From Candidatus Poribacteria bacterium (GTDB lineage: Bacteria > Poribacteria > WGA-4E > WGA-3G), in contig JAJDTJ010000044.1 in the NCBI GenBank assembly GCA_022827225.1, positions 124,001-188,000 of the forward strand: a stretch of DNA of 64,000 nt. The letters run 5' to 3'. Position 1 is the first letter of the stretch. The number at the start of each line of letters is the position of its first letter. Under the pieces are notes generated by a model. That model was not told the DNA's origin. It saw only the letters and a program-made list of their open reading frames with translations, and ran no database searches. The translations under genes were made by a program, and so were the position numbers. Positions 48,981 through 59,696 of this stretch are shown piece by piece.

Positions 48981-50417
48981 TTAGTACGCACGAGCAAAGA
49001 TTGCGATCTCTTTTGCAGGCTTCCCGGATACGATACATTTACCGTCCCCATCCGGTTGCTCCATCAGGATACATCGGATCGTTGCTTGTGTCTCCTCCCT
49101 GACCTTATCTTCATAAGCTGCGTCACCGCACCAGCGTACGCGAGCGAATCCGTTCTCAACGGCCTCTTTGAATTCATCATAGGACTCTGGTTCAAAGGTA
49201 TTCGCATCACGGAACGCTGTCGCCCGTTTTAACATATCCGCTTGAATCGTCTCAAGCATCTGTGTTACCGTTTCCGCAATGTTATCCATCGGCACAAACT
49301 TCTTGCCGTCTTTACCGGGTATATCACGGCGAGCGAGAACGACCTGCTGGTTGCTCAGATCCCGGGGTCCTATCTCAATACGCAGCGGTACACCTTTGAG
49401 CTCCCATTCGTTAAACCGCCATCCGGGTGAATAGTCGAACCTATCGTCAACGTGATAGCGGACATTTCCCAAAGTCTCACAGATACCGTCAACGGCTTGC
49501 ATGACTGCCTGCTTATCATCCGCTCTATTTTTAGGCACAATTGGCACAATAACGAGCTGCGTCGGTGCGAGTCTCGGTGGTAATACCAACCCTTGGTCAT
49601 CACCGTGGGTCATGATAATCGCGCCGATCATTCGTGTGCTGACCCCCCAACTCGTTGTCCAACAATGCTGCTGTTTCTGGTTCGCATCGAGATATTGAAT
49701 CTCAAAGGCTTTGGCGAAGTTCTGTCCGAGGTCGTGTGATGTGCCAGCTTGGAGGGCACGCTTATCACCCATCATCGCCTCAATCGTGTAGGAAGTCAAG
49801 GCACCGGGAAACTTCTCACTTTCACTCTTACGTCCAGGAATAACAGGGATCGCGGCTTCGTTGACAGCAAAATCGGTATAAATATCAAGAATACGGAGCG
49901 TCTCCTCTACCGCTTCCTCGTGTGTAGCGTGCGCCGTATGCCCTTCCTGCCAAAAGAATTCCATCGTTCGTAGGAATAGACGCGGACGCAGCTCCCAACG
50001 CACAACGTTTGCCCACTGATTGATAAGCACAGGTAGGTCCCGGTAAGACTGGATCCACTGGCTATACATGTACCCGATAATCGTTTCAGAGGTCGGACGG
50101 ACCACGAGGGGCTCTTCTAACTTTTTCCCACCACCATGCGTAACAACGGCGAGTTCCGGTTTGAAGCCTTCAACGTGTTCCGCTTCCTTCTCAATGAAAC
50201 TCATAGGGATGAAAAGTGGGAACGCCGCGTTTTGGTGTCCTGTCTCCTTGAAACGGATATCCAGCTGCTCCTTGACATTTTCCCAGAGCGAGTACCCGTA
50301 TGGACGCACCACCATACAACCGCGCACGGGCGCGTAATCTGCCATCTCCGCTTGACGGATGACCTGCGTATACCATTTTGCGTAGTCTTCACTACGAGGA
50401 ACTATTTTATCAAACAT
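48981..50417 (-). CDS. proS: Prolyl-tRNA synthetase, short (archaeal/eukaryotic-like) type
   Basis: 478 residues, charges tRNA-Pro. Class II motifs: PYGYSLWENVKEQLDIRFKE (motif 1 region), motif 2 WANVVRWELRPRLFLRTMEF, FFWQEGHTAH, and motif 3 region SWGVSTRMIGAIIMTHGDD. There is no INS editing domain and a C-terminal zinc-like extension (CGDAAYEDKVREE..) is present, typical of ProS type 3. A free-standing editing protein would be expected elsewhere in the genome. Confidence 0.95.
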   Translation of the reverse strand: MFDKIVPRSEDYAKWYTQVIRQAEMADYAPVRGCMVVRPYGYSLWENVKEQLDIRFKETGHQNAAFPLFIPMSFIEKEAEHVEGFKPELAVVTHGGGKKLEEPLVVRPTSETIIGYMYSQWIQSYRDLPVLINQWANVVRWELRPRLFLRTMEFFWQEGHTAHATHEEAVEETLRILDIYTDFAVNEAAIPVIPGRKSESEKFPGALTSYTIEAMMGDKRALQAGTSHDLGQNFAKAFEIQYLDANQKQQHCWTTSWGVSTRMIGAIIMTHGDDQGLVLPPRLAPTQLVIVPIVPKNRADDKQAVMQAVDGICETLGNVRYHVDDRFDYSPGWRFNEWELKGVPLRIEIGPRDLSNQQVVLARRDIPGKDGKKFVPMDNIAETVTQMLETIQADMLKRATAFRDANTFEPESYDEFKEAVENGFARVRWCGDAAYEDKVREETQATIRCILMEQPDGDGKCIVSGKPAKEIAIFARAY

Positions 50418-50640
50418 ATTTTTAATTATTAGCCATTGTCACCGTTCCACTTCGTTTCACGGTGGTTTTCGGTTAATTTCAACGACCTTTGGATTATGGA
50501 TAGTTTCTTAACGATTTTTTACCCCTTAAACCCAGAAGGTACGCTAAAGTATTTCTAAAGTTGGAAAGTTCGTTGCGATTTTAGCACAGAAAGATAGAGA
50601 CGCTACAACAATTTTAGGCACTTTACTGACTTTAGAACAC

Positions 50641-51840
50641 TCACTCACTTCTTGAATCCGTTAAAGCAACAATACCGGGGAGTGCCTTCCCTTCTAAAAA
50701 CTCTAAGGAGGCACCGCCGCCTGTTGAGATATGCGTCATCCGATCAGCGACACCGGCTTGCTGTACTGCAGCGACACAATCACCACCACCGATGATGCTC
50801 GCTGCTCCGGAATCGGCTATCTGTTTCGCCACCGCAATCGTGCCTTGCGCAAACTTCTCAAATTCATAGACCCCTAAGGGACCGTTCCACACCACTGTTT
50901 CAGCAAGCGCGATCTGCTCACCAAATGCCGATACGGTTTCAGGTCCGATGTCAAATCCCTGCCATCCATCCGGAATCTCTCTGTCGCTGATAGTCCGCGC
51001 TTCAGTGTCAGGGTCAAACGCTCGTCCGACAATATGATCTACCGGTAAAACAACGGTATCTGAGAACCCCTCTTTCTCAACAAGTGATTTTGCGACATCA
51101 AGTCTCTCTGTTTCGACAAGCGAATTGCCGATACCGCATCCCATCGCAGACAGGAATGTATAAGCCATGCCACCACCGATGAGGAGCTTATCCACCTCTT
51201 CAAGAAGCCTCTCAATCAGCGTAATTTTGTCCGATATTTTTGCGCCACCGAGAATCGCGATGTATGGACGTTGCGGATTTTTCAGGGTCGTACTGAGATA
51301 ATAGATTTCACGTGCCATCAGGAGTCCTGCAGCACACGGGTTCAGATAGCGCGTCACACCTTCAGTTGAGGCGTGGGCACGGTGTGCTGTGCCGAAGGCA
51401 TCGTTAACATAGACCTCCGCAAGCGAAGCGAGTCGCTGCGCAAATGCAGCATCGTTCTCGGTCTCTTCAGCGTAAAAACGGACATTCTCAAGGAGTAACA
51501 CATCGCCGTTGCTTAATTCCGCAACAGCACTCTCTACAGATTCGCCGATGCAATCCTTGACGTGTGCGACGCGCCTGCCAAGTTTCCGGCTCAAGGCTAT
51601 AGCGACCAGCTCCGTGGAAAGCACTTCCCGATCAGATGCCGAACCGACTTCCGGTCTGCCTAAATGCGTCATCAAGATGATTTTAGCATCCGAATTGATG
51701 AGTGCTAAAATTGTCGGCAATGCAGCGGTGATACGCGTCTCATCTGTAATCTTTCCGTCCTGCATCGGAACGTTGAAGTCTACCCGAACGAGCACGCGTT
51801 TTCCGGTAACGTCTATGTCCTTTAACTCAAGTTTTTCCAT
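50641..51840 (-). CDS. pgk: Phosphoglycerate kinase
   Basis: 399 residues. Transfers phosphate from 1,3-bisphosphoglycerate to ADP. VLVRVDFNVPMQDGKITDET near the N-terminus, HLGRPE, LENVRF, AILGGAKISDKI, VWNGPLGVYEF, and STGGGASLEFLEGKALPG are all present. ATG 51840 gives the normal N-terminus (MEKLELKDIDVTG); the open frame extends 72 bases further without support. No gap gene adjacent. Confidence 0.96.
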   Translation of the reverse strand: MEKLELKDIDVTGKRVLVRVDFNVPMQDGKITDETRITAALPTILALINSDAKIILMTHLGRPEVGSASDREVLSTELVAIALSRKLGRRVAHVKDCIGESVESAVAELSNGDVLLLENVRFYAEETENDAAFAQRLASLAEVYVNDAFGTAHRAHASTEGVTRYLNPCAAGLLMAREIYYLSTTLKNPQRPYIAILGGAKISDKITLIERLLEEVDKLLIGGGMAYTFLSAMGCGIGNSLVETERLDVAKSLVEKEGFSDTVVLPVDHIVGRAFDPDTEARTISDREIPDGWQGFDIGPETVSAFGEQIALAETVVWNGPLGVYEFEKFAQGTIAVAKQIADSGAASIIGGGDCVAAVQQAGVADRMTHISTGGGASLEFLEGKALPGIVALTDSRSE

Positions 51841-51942
51841 ACTTTTAATGATTCGGTTTCTGCTCGGTTTTGTCCTGCTTCGCAGTGAGAACCAAAACCG
51901 GTTTCCTATCAATTCGGGCGTTACGTCGCCAATTACATTTTC

Positions 51943-53127
51943 TTATCCAGAATTCGCTGCCGTTACTGCAAGTTGTGCTGCTTCAGAGAGTCCTTCTGCC
52001 TGTTGAACATTCAAGTCGGATTCGGCAATAATTTGTTTCCCGAGTTCCACATTTGTCCCCTCTAAACGGACAACAAGCGGAACGTTAAGTTCAACCTGCT
52101 TCCCTGCTTCAACGATACCGTTCGCAATAGTATCACACTTCATAATACCGCCAAAGATGTTAACCAGAACAGCTTTCACATTTTCATCAGCAAGGATGAG
52201 ACGGAAGGCGTGCGCGACCGCTTCAACGGATGCCCCACCGCCGACATCAAGGAAATTCGCCGGTTCACCACCGTTCTGTTTGATGATATCCATCGTTGCC
52301 ATCGCCAAACCCGCACCATTTACCATGCAACCGATGTCGCCATCAAGCCGGATGTAACTCAAACCAGATTCACTCGCCTCCAGCTCACTCGGATCTTCTT
52401 CATAAGGGTCACGCATCTCGGCGATATCCGGATGCCGCCAGAGCGAATTGTCGTCGAGGTTTACCTTAGAATCCAGCGCAACAATGTCTAACGCCGCATC
52501 CCTTTTTACGATTGCCAACGGGTTGATCTCTACCAATGAACAGTCGCAACCCGTGAATGCATTATAAAGCGATAAAATGAGTGCTGCAGCGTTCGGAATA
52601 ATCGGACGGTAAGTTGTGTCGGTAATTAGTTGATATGCGAACTGCCGGGCTTGAAAGTCAGTTAAGCCAAAGGCAGGATCAATCTGTGCTTTAATGATCT
52701 TTTCGGGAGTTTCCGCAGCGACCTCCTCAATATTGACACCCCCCTCTTCGCTTCCGATTAACGTGAGTTGGGACGTTTCCCGATCAAGCAATATCGCGAG
52801 GTAGTATTCTTTTTCTATTTCTACGGCTTCGGCGATCAGCACTTTTCGGACGCGTTTTCCGTCAGGGCCCGTCTGCGGTGTCACCAGTTGCATACCGATG
52901 AGGGTTTCGGCATGCTGCTTGACTTCGGCGGGTGAATTCGCAAGTTTGATACCGCCGCCTTTCCCGCGGCCACCCGCATGGATTTGCGCCTTGACAACGT
53001 ATCTGGTAAAATTGAGCGCCTCGGCAACCGTCTTCGCTGCTTCCGGCGTTTCAGCGACCTCACCGCGGAGTGTATTAACACCGTGGGATTCTAAAATTTG
53101 TTTGGCTTGGTATTCATGGATGTTCAT
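51943..53127 (-). CDS. sucC: Succinyl-CoA ligase beta subunit
   Basis: 394 residues. ATP-grasp fold: [17 protein letters not shown] start, [15 protein letters not shown] nucleotide-binding strand, LVEINPLAI, and [14 protein letters not shown] near the CoA-binding end. First gene of the minus-strand run sucC-pgk-proS-sucD with a consensus-like promoter upstream. Confidence 0.96.
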   Translation of the reverse strand: MNIHEYQAKQILESHGVNTLRGEVAETPEAAKTVAEALNFTRYVVKAQIHAGGRGKGGGIKLANSPAEVKQHAETLIGMQLVTPQTGPDGKRVRKVLIAEAVEIEKEYYLAILLDRETSQLTLIGSEEGGVNIEEVAAETPEKIIKAQIDPAFGLTDFQARQFAYQLITDTTYRPIIPNAAALILSLYNAFTGCDCSLVEINPLAIVKRDAALDIVALDSKVNLDDNSLWRHPDIAEMRDPYEEDPSELEASESGLSYIRLDGDIGCMVNGAGLAMATMDIIKQNGGEPANFLDVGGGASVEAVAHAFRLILADENVKAVLVNIFGGIMKCDTIANGIVEAGKQVELNVPLVVRLEGTNVELGKQIIAESDLNVQQAEGLSEAAQLAVTAANSG

Positions 53128-53208
53128 GTTCTGTGTATGATTCTTCGGCGAGACTCCTTTGGCATTTACGGATGTATATCTTGTATATTTCGGATTGGTA
53201 TCTCAGAA

Positions 53209-53237
53209 ATTATACCATACTTGCACGGAAATTGCAA
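53209..53237 (-). promoter_or_regulatory. Sigma-70 promoter of sucC
   Basis: Minus strand TTGCAA (53232-53237), 17 bases, TATAAT (53209-53214), 82 bases before the sucC start. A TTGCA..TGCAA dyad overlaps the -35 region. Confidence 0.7.
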
Positions 53238-53421
53238 GTTTTTCAGATGTGTTGGCATCGCTGCTAAGGCGTGTTTTCATGGCATCAATATTTTTACTAT
53301 CCTTTTTTGCTTTAAAGACTCTATAATGTATATACCCAATTGTCTCGGTGTGTAAGCATAATCTTATGTTGCGACAGATACTATCTCACTGAGTGAGCAA
53401 TCCACAAAGAGGTTGGATATT

Positions 53422-53814
53422 ATGAAGACTATTCGATTTTGGCAGAAATTCGTAAGAATCTTTCGATTACATTGGCAATACCATTGGTCCTATCACCACC
53501 CGAAAACCAGTCAAAAAGTGCAGGCAATGCAGAAAGTAGAATGTGTCCGAGATAGCGCCCGCTTTCGCATCCCAGAGAGTGATAGCACCCTTCACGAGTT
53601 CCGAGTCTTCAGTCCAAAAGAGGCGGAACATAACGAAGAATTCTTACTTTTACTTGATGAAGAAACTAACACCTATGCTGGCATACCCAAAGGTTGGCGG
53701 TTGATCGACTCGGACGGTGCCGAAGAACACGGGGATGTTGTCGGTTTTTGGGATGGCAAACGCTATCTGTTTGAGGGCGGATCCAACAAACTGATCGCCG
53801 TGGCGGAAGAGTAA
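53422..53814 (+). CDS. Hypothetical protein
   Basis: 130 residues, unrecognised. Basic, aromatic N-terminus (RFWQKFVRIFRLHWQYHWSY), then an acidic beta-rich part (EEFLLLLDEETNTYAGIPKG, VVGFWDGKRYLFEGG). ATG 53422 has AGAGG nine bases upstream; a TTG at 53413 overlaps it. Convergent with the AAA/PD-(D/E)XK gene. Function unknown. Confidence 0.55.
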   Translation: MKTIRFWQKFVRIFRLHWQYHWSYHHPKTSQKVQAMQKVECVRDSARFRIPESDSTLHEFRVFSPKEAEHNEEFLLLLDEETNTYAGIPKGWRLIDSDGAEEHGDVVGFWDGKRYLFEGGSNKLIAVAEE

Positions 53815-53930
53815 AAAAGATGAAGTCCAACTGATCGATCTTGACTAAAGGCATTGTTTCAGTTACAGACATCACTTTCAAGACGTCACTTAGGGTTTGA
53901 AGAGCCTCTTGGAAAATGGGATACAAGTCA

Positions 53931-55520
53931 TCAATCTGAGGGGCGTTCTTGAATCACAGGAATCACGTAACTCCGAATTGTCAATCCATCTATAGTTTCT
54001 GTCTCCACACGAGGCTCCGGCGCGTTGCGATGGTCAAACACAACGTAGTATCCTTCTTCAGCACCCTCCGATCTGGCGTACGCTGCGAGTTGTGATTTAC
54101 CCGCCTGATAACGGTTATCTCCACCCCAAATTTTTGTTTCAACGATGTATTTTCGGTTTCTGTGAAGAATCAGAATATCCATTCTACCGCGCCCTGTTCG
54201 CACCTCAAGATACATAGCCCCGCCCACAATTTGGACGAACTGCTCAAGATAAGCAAAGAGAAGATGTTGTCCGACATATTCCTGTGGTGTATCCGGGACT
54301 TGTAGAATTTTGAAACCTACACGTGCGATAAAGTCGCGGAAGTTATCAAGGAGTGCTGTCATCTGAACATATCCATCTGGCGTAAGATAATCCTCAAATC
54401 CTGAGCGATTGTCATCCGGTAAATATTCCTGCTCCAATCCATTCACTATCGGTTTGAATGCGTTCATGATGCAATAGTGATAAATTGGGTTGATAATTTC
54501 ACACATACCATCAGCACCTTCAGCAATGACACCGTAAGTGGTGAGTTCATCGATGTGTTCATTATAAGGGCTAAATCTTACACCTTCATCATAAGAAGCA
54601 ATTTTCATGAGAAGTGCCTCAAACCGCCGATCCTTATGGATATTGGTTATCAGATGATCAATATTCGTGTGTCCTTCGCGCAGGAGTTGGATATGTGCTT
54701 CTGAAAAGTGTTCCATTGTAATCGGTTCGCTTTTCGGGATGTTTAATTCCTCAGTAAGAATTTGCGCGAATCGATTGACAAGCACAGGCTGACCAGCAGT
54801 CTGTTTGTGAATTGCTCCAATGGTTTCAGGTGTGAAGGGTTGTCCGACTTCATCGGTATATTGTGAAAGCAGCTCTTGCACCTGTTCAAGTGTGAAATTG
54901 GGCAAGTTGAATTCGTCTTGTATATTAAACGGAGAGATAGAGCGATCGTAGTTGAGTTGTGTGATGCTTTTGACACCGACAATGCCGATACTGTGTGGAC
55001 ACCGATTCCGTCCAGACAGGTATATCTGACGCAGCGAGTGTAGAAACCCCCTGATAGCATCTCGTGGAATGCTATCAAACTCATCAATAATTATGACAAA
55101 CCGTTGGTCTTCAAGCAAATTCCCCAGATTTTCAAAAAACTCACGCATTGAAATAGGCTCAGTTATCTGCGCGTTCGCCAAAAATCTATTGAGCGCATCA
55201 GAGGGACGCTTCCCGCGTTTCTGGAAGACACTCTTAATTTCCTTACAAATTTCTTTGCAGAGAGACCTATAAAAAGCATCGGCATCACTGTCTACGTATC
55301 CCTCAAAATTAAGGTGTATTGGGAAATAGATGTCTCTTTCGTTTTCAAGTGTGGTGAGGGCGTTTCGGAAGAACGAAGTTTTGCCTGTCTGACGCGGCGC
55401 AAAAAGAACAATGTACCTACCTCTTTCTACCCGCTTGATAAAATCCGCAAGTTCATCTCTGCGGGCGACGACGTAATTATCTTCGGGATAGACAGGACCG
55501 CGAGTTTCAAACCATCTCAT
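53931..55520 (-). CDS. AAA-ATPase with C-terminal PD-(D/E)XK nuclease-like domain
   Basis: 529 residues. Walker A APRQTGKTS (41-49), Walker B FVIIIDEFDSI (about 137-147), and sensor-like SIGIVGVKSI with arginine-rich lid. The C-terminus has the PD-(D/E)XK core GRMDILILHRNRKYIVETKI (about 460-480, Asp then ExK), followed by a Tyr-rich end. Widespread family of unknown function in accessory regions, sometimes linked to defence or mobile DNA. AAGGAGG five bases before the ATG; TATAAT 26 bases upstream. Confidence 0.85.
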   Translation of the reverse strand: MRWFETRGPVYPEDNYVVARRDELADFIKRVERGRYIVLFAPRQTGKTSFFRNALTTLENERDIYFPIHLNFEGYVDSDADAFYRSLCKEICKEIKSVFQKRGKRPSDALNRFLANAQITEPISMREFFENLGNLLEDQRFVIIIDEFDSIPRDAIRGFLHSLRQIYLSGRNRCPHSIGIVGVKSITQLNYDRSISPFNIQDEFNLPNFTLEQVQELLSQYTDEVGQPFTPETIGAIHKQTAGQPVLVNRFAQILTEELNIPKSEPITMEHFSEAHIQLLREGHTNIDHLITNIHKDRRFEALLMKIASYDEGVRFSPYNEHIDELTTYGVIAEGADGMCEIINPIYHYCIMNAFKPIVNGLEQEYLPDDNRSGFEDYLTPDGYVQMTALLDNFRDFIARVGFKILQVPDTPQEYVGQHLLFAYLEQFVQIVGGAMYLEVRTGRGRMDILILHRNRKYIVETKIWGGDNRYQAGKSQLAAYARSEGAEEGYYVVFDHRNAPEPRVETETIDGLTIRSYVIPVIQERPSD

Positions 55521-55570
55521 TTTTTCGCCTCCTTGATTTGAGAAATTATATCAGATTGTGGTGCCGAAGT

Positions 55571-56086
55571 CTATAAGAAATAGGTTTGAAATAATTCTAT
55601 GGATCCCGATTCAGACACGGACTTATCATCTTCAAGATGTTCAAGCAAGGTTTGAACGCTCTCTTTCAAAACAGGGTGCATAAGATTGGGGGCAATCTCT
55701 GCTAACGGGACTAACACAAAACGGCGGAGATGCATCTCTGGGTGCGGAATGACGAGTTTCTCAGTCTGAAGACACATATCTCCATAGATGAGTATGTCTA
55801 AGTCAATCTCCCTTGGTCCCCAGCGGGTGCGGTGTTTTCTACCAACAGAGGCTTCAATATCTTTCAAGGTGCGTAATAAGGAGAGCGGCGGAAGGGCGGT
55901 TTGGATCGCAGCGACACCGTTTAGGAATCGTGCTTGCGTCTCATATCCGACAGGATCGGTTTGGTAAATGGAGGAAATCTTTTGCAGGGTAATCCCCTCT
56001 GTCTCTGCTAAGGCGTGGATAGCGTTCTGGATATGCGCCAGTCGATCGCCGATATTGCTTCCGAAGCCAATATAGACTAAGTGCAT
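55571..56086 (-). CDS. folK: 2-amino-4-hydroxy-6-hydroxymethyldihydropteridine pyrophosphokinase
   Basis: 171 residues, folate synthesis. [20 protein letters not shown] start, [18 protein letters not shown], the HPPK signature [16 protein letters not shown], and [20 protein letters not shown]. The frame is open 36 bases further up, but I choose ATG 56086 since the family fold starts there. It follows fabF closely, so it is probably the last gene of the fab operon. Confidence 0.9.
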   Translation of the reverse strand: MHLVYIGFGSNIGDRLAHIQNAIHALAETEGITLQKISSIYQTDPVGYETQARFLNGVAAIQTALPPLSLLRTLKDIEASVGRKHRTRWGPREIDLDILIYGDMCLQTEKLVIPHPEMHLRRFVLVPLAEIAPNLMHPVLKESVQTLLEHLEDDKSVSESGSIELFQTYFL

Positions 56087-56122
56087 AGCGTTTGCAGTTG
56101 GTAGCAACATAGCTGAACCCAA

Positions 56123-57361
56123 CTAACCTGTAAATTTACGGAGGGCGATAGAGGTATTGTGTCCGCCGAAGCCGAATGCGTTGGTGAGTGCAACCGAAAT
56201 CTTCGCATCACGACTCTCGTTCGGAACATAATCCAAGTCACAGACTTCGTCTGGCACATCGTAGTTGATCGTCGGCGGTAGGAACCCTTTTTCCATCGCA
56301 GCTAAGCAGGCGATAAGTTCCACGGCACCCGCTGCACCGAGCAGATGACCCACCATCGATTTCGTAGAACTGACAGGAATTTTGTACGCTCGCTCGCCGA
56401 ACAGGGACTTAATCGCGTTCGTTTCAGCGACATCACCGGCGGGTGTAGAGGTGCCGTGTGCATTGATATAATCAACCGCATCCAACGACAACCCAGCATC
56501 CCGAAGCGCGAATTCCATCGCTTTCGCTGCACCTTCGCCATCTTCAGGTGGGCTCACCATATCGTGTGCATCCGAAGTCATCCCATAACCCACGACCTCC
56601 GCGTAGATATGGGCATCGCGTTTCTTGGCGTGCGACAGCGATTCAAAGATAAGGACACCACCACCATCACCCATAACGAAGCCGTCTCTATCTTTCGTGA
56701 ACGGACGCGAGGCGCGTTCAGGTTCGTGGTTCCGCTCCGACATCGCTCGCATTGAACAGAATCCAGCAAAAGCTAAGGGTGTAATCGCCGATTCCGTTCC
56801 ACCGGTAAACATCACATCAGCCTTACCAAGCTGAATGATATGAAACGAATCGCCCATAGAATGGTTCGCACTCGCACACGCCGTGACAGACGTAGAATTG
56901 GGACCCTTGAGATTAAAATGGATTGAGATCTGCCCAGCCGCCATGTTAATAATCATGTACGGCACAAGAAACGGACTCACGCGTCTCACTCCCTTTTCGG
57001 CAAGGATCTTCGCGTTCTCCTCAAGGACCCCGATACCACCGATGCCAGAACCGATTTGAACCCCCGCACGGTAAGGATCGACTTTATCAAGATCCAGACC
57101 AGCATCTTCGCGTGCCATAATTGCAGCCGCAAGTGCATACTGGATGAATAGCGGGAGCCTGGACGCAGCGCGGCGATCCAGATACTGCTCCGCCTGAAAG
57201 TCCTTTACCTCTCCAGCGATTTGGGTGCGGTGTTCGGAAGCATCAAAATAGGTCAAAGGTCCGATTCCGTTTTTACCGACAGCAAGCGCATCCCAATATT
57301 CTTCTTTCGTGTTGCCAATCGCATTAACAACGCCGATTCCTGTAATAACTACACGCTCCAC
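56123..57361 (-). CDS. fabF: 3-oxoacyl-ACP synthase II
   Basis: 412 residues. Condenses acyl-ACP with malonyl-ACP in fatty acid elongation. Catalytic Cys in [14 protein letters not shown], His residues in [11 protein letters not shown] and [12 protein letters not shown], and the C-terminal NAFGFGGHN. Start [16 protein letters not shown] is standard. Follows acpP by 165 bases of repeat-rich spacer. Confidence 0.97.
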   Translation of the reverse strand: MERVVITGIGVVNAIGNTKEEYWDALAVGKNGIGPLTYFDASEHRTQIAGEVKDFQAEQYLDRRAASRLPLFIQYALAAAIMAREDAGLDLDKVDPYRAGVQIGSGIGGIGVLEENAKILAEKGVRRVSPFLVPYMIINMAAGQISIHFNLKGPNSTSVTACASANHSMGDSFHIIQLGKADVMFTGGTESAITPLAFAGFCSMRAMSERNHEPERASRPFTKDRDGFVMGDGGGVLIFESLSHAKKRDAHIYAEVVGYGMTSDAHDMVSPPEDGEGAAKAMEFALRDAGLSLDAVDYINAHGTSTPAGDVAETNAIKSLFGERAYKIPVSSTKSMVGHLLGAAGAVELIACLAAMEKGFLPPTINYDVPDEVCDLDYVPNESRDAKISVALTNAFGFGGHNTSIALRKFTG

Positions 57362-57378
57362 GAGACCGTTCCTTTTTG

Positions 57379-57522
57379 ATTAGCCGTCGGCTATCAGCCG
57401 CCAGCAGTCAGAAGAATAGCGGTCAACTATCGGTTTCCGTTAGCTATCAGTAAAGGACTCTGGTTTAGCAGAAAACCTCTTTACTGAAAGCCGACAACCG
57501 ACAGCAGACAGCCGATATGTTT
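57379..57522. repeat. CGGCTATCAGCC-type degenerate repeats in the acpP-fabF spacer
   Basis: Words of the form CGGCTATCAGCCG, CTATCGG, GCTATCAG and their complements (CCGACAACCGACAGC) form an imperfect inverted structure. Similar words occur at 48904-48930, 57789-57842 and 59578-59695. Confidence 0.6.
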
Positions 57523-57526
57523 TGAA

Positions 57527-57760
57527 TTATACATGTTCGTCAAGATAACTCAGCGCATCTTGAACGGTCTGAATCTTCTCCGCATCACTATCCGGGATTT
57601 CGATGTCGAATTCCTCTTCAAGTGCCATGACCAATTCAACCGTATCAAGGGAGTCAGCACCCAAGTCTTCCATAAAAGAAGCATCTGGCGTGACGTTATC
57701 TTCGTCAACACCGAGTTGTTTAGCGATAATTTCGATGAGGCGTTCTTGGTTTGTTGCCAT
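57527..57760 (-). CDS. acpP: Acyl carrier protein
   Basis: 77 residues, acidic four-helix ACP. The phosphopantetheine serine is S37 in [22 protein letters not shown] 57760 gives the usual N-terminus; AGGAG lies about 14 bases upstream. Carries growing acyl chains for FabD/H/F/G. Confidence 0.97.
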   Translation of the reverse strand: MATNQERLIEIIAKQLGVDEDNVTPDASFMEDLGADSLDTVELVMALEEEFDIEIPDSDAEKIQTVQDALSYLDEHV

Positions 57761-57845
57761 AAGCGTTCTTTGATCTCCTATAAAATTATGGCTATCGGCT
57801 GTCAGCAAAAAATCTCTCGGTTTCTGATAGCCGGAAGCCGATAAA

Positions 57846-58622
57846 TTACATCACCATGCCACCGTCAACCTGAAGGACCTGGCCAGTGATATAGCGCGCA
57901 GCATCCGATGCTAAAAAACAGACACCAGCTGCCACGTCTTCTGGGGACCCAAACACCCGGAGTGGAATCAGTTCAAGCAGTTGTTCCTGATTCTTTTCTG
58001 GTATTTGTGCGGTCATGTCTGTTGTGATAAAACCTGGTGCAATAGCGTTTACAGTAATACCGCGAGCACCAACTTCTTTCGCAGTAGCCTTCGTCAACCC
58101 GATGATACCCGCTTTTGCCGCAGCATAATTCGCTTGCCCCGCATTTCCGATTAATCCGACAACTGACGAGATGTTGATAATGCGTCCACTCTTCTGGCGT
58201 ATCATCGGACGCAGAACCCCACGGGTGCAGTACATTGTACCGGTCAGATTCGTCTGTAACACGGCATCCCAATCTTCATCTTTGAGGCGCATGAGCAGCG
58301 TATCACGGGTAATCCCGGCGTTGTTCACGAGAATATCAATTTGCGAGAACTGTTCAATCGTTTTTTCGATCAGTCCTTCAACATCTGCCTTTTGAGAGAT
58401 GTCAGCAGCCATTGAGAGTGTAGTGTAACCTTTACTGCGGAGTGTATCGGCGATCTGTCCGACAGATTCTGCAGAGCGTGAACAGAGAACGACATTCGCA
58501 CCGGCTTCGCAGAGCCTGGACGCAATCGCTGCACCGATACCGCGCGATGCCCCTGTAACAATTGCCGTTTTGCCGCTTAGCAAATCTTCTCTAAAAGCAC
58601 TTTGTGTTGCTGCCACATCCAT
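57846..58622 (-). CDS. fabG: 3-oxoacyl-ACP reductase
   Basis: 258 residues, SDR fold. NADP site [15 protein letters not shown] (about 25-39), NNAGITRD, catalytic Ser in [10 protein letters not shown], YxxxK in YAAAKAG, and [14 protein letters not shown] end. ATG 58622 lies one base after the fabD stop; upstream ATGs in the fabD end would add 4-8 residues. Confidence 0.96.
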   Translation of the reverse strand: MDVAATQSAFREDLLSGKTAIVTGASRGIGAAIASRLCEAGANVVLCSRSAESVGQIADTLRSKGYTTLSMAADISQKADVEGLIEKTIEQFSQIDILVNNAGITRDTLLMRLKDEDWDAVLQTNLTGTMYCTRGVLRPMIRQKSGRIINISSVVGLIGNAGQANYAAAKAGIIGLTKATAKEVGARGITVNAIAPGFITTDMTAQIPEKNQEQLLELIPLRVFGSPEDVAAGVCFLASDAARYITGQVLQVDGGMVM

Positions 58623-58623
58623 T

Positions 58624-59562
58624 TTATTTATCATCCCCATATTCATCTGCTACGACCAATAATGTCTTAACGTCTTCAACATTCATAGCACCGCTTTCAG
58701 GAAGCGTCCGTTTCACTAAGCCGGACAATACCTTCCCCGGCCCAACCTCTATAAAATGTGTGGGACCGCTCTCTTCGATAGTCTTTAACGTTTTCTCCCA
58801 CTGCACGGGCTGCGTTATCTGTTGAAATAGGAGTTGCCTAATATCATCTACATCCGTCGCAAACCTACCGGTTACATTCATAACGATCCCCACCTTTGGG
58901 GAACGCAACGTTACCGAGTCAAGCACAGCACCGAATTTCTGCTGAGCGGGTGCCATGAGTGGCGAATGAAATGCACCACTTACTGGCAAAAGCCGACACC
59001 GTCTCTCCCCGATTTCGGCTTTAGCGAGCGAGACAACACGATTCACAGCCGCCACTTCGCCAGAAATTACCAATTGCCCAGGACAATTATAATTGGCGAT
59101 ATTCACAACACCATCAACCGTGTCGCAGAGGTGTTGGAGCTGCTCGGTTTCCATTCCGAGGATCGCTGCCATTGTGCCTTGCTGTGTGTCTCCCGCTTCC
59201 GCCATGTAACTCGCGCGTGCCTGCACCAAGCGCAACGCATCCGAAAAATCAAGAACCCCGGCTGCCACAAGTGCAGCGTATTCACCCAAACTATGACCAG
59301 CGACCACATTTGGCGCGATACCGAAAGTCTCTAAGACTCGTAACGTTGCGACACTACAGACTAAGATCGCCAGTTGTGTGTTTTCGGTCTGTTTTAAGTC
59401 TGTTTCCGGTCCTTCAAAACAGAGTTGACGCAATGCGCGTCCCAACGCTGCGTCAGCTTCTTGGAAGACAGCATCAGCAACTGGATAGGTTCGCGCTAAT
59501 TCCGCCCCCATGCCGACCCGTTGTGAACCCTGTCCTGGAAAAATAAAGGCGAGTTGTGTCAT
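58624..59562 (-). CDS. fabD: Malonyl-CoA-ACP transacylase
   Basis: 312 residues. LAFIFPGQGSQRVGMGAELA start, nucleophile in VAGHSLGEYAAL (Ser about 92), Arg in VQARASYM, and His in SGAFHSPLM. Loads malonyl groups on ACP. Coupled with fabG by a one-base gap. Confidence 0.97.
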   Translation of the reverse strand: MTQLAFIFPGQGSQRVGMGAELARTYPVADAVFQEADAALGRALRQLCFEGPETDLKQTENTQLAILVCSVATLRVLETFGIAPNVVAGHSLGEYAALVAAGVLDFSDALRLVQARASYMAEAGDTQQGTMAAILGMETEQLQHLCDTVDGVVNIANYNCPGQLVISGEVAAVNRVVSLAKAEIGERRCRLLPVSGAFHSPLMAPAQQKFGAVLDSVTLRSPKVGIVMNVTGRFATDVDDIRQLLFQQITQPVQWEKTLKTIEESGPTHFIEVGPGKVLSGLVKRTLPESGAMNVEDVKTLLVVADEYGDDK

Positions 59563-59696
59563 TTTCTTCTGATGAATGGCTCTCGGCTGAATTCGTTATC
59601 AGTTGTCAATTAAAAAGGAGTATGATTTAATCAAAAAGTCCGTTCTGACAACTGAAAGATTTTCGCAGAAAAATCGTACGGATAACTGACAACGGA

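Noticed and set aside
53666..53926. Minus-strand frame LYPIFQEALQTLSDVLK...
   Set aside because: Protein-like for 35 residues but starts TTG without ribosome site and runs antisense through the 53422-53814 gene; possibly a relic, not supportable as a gene.
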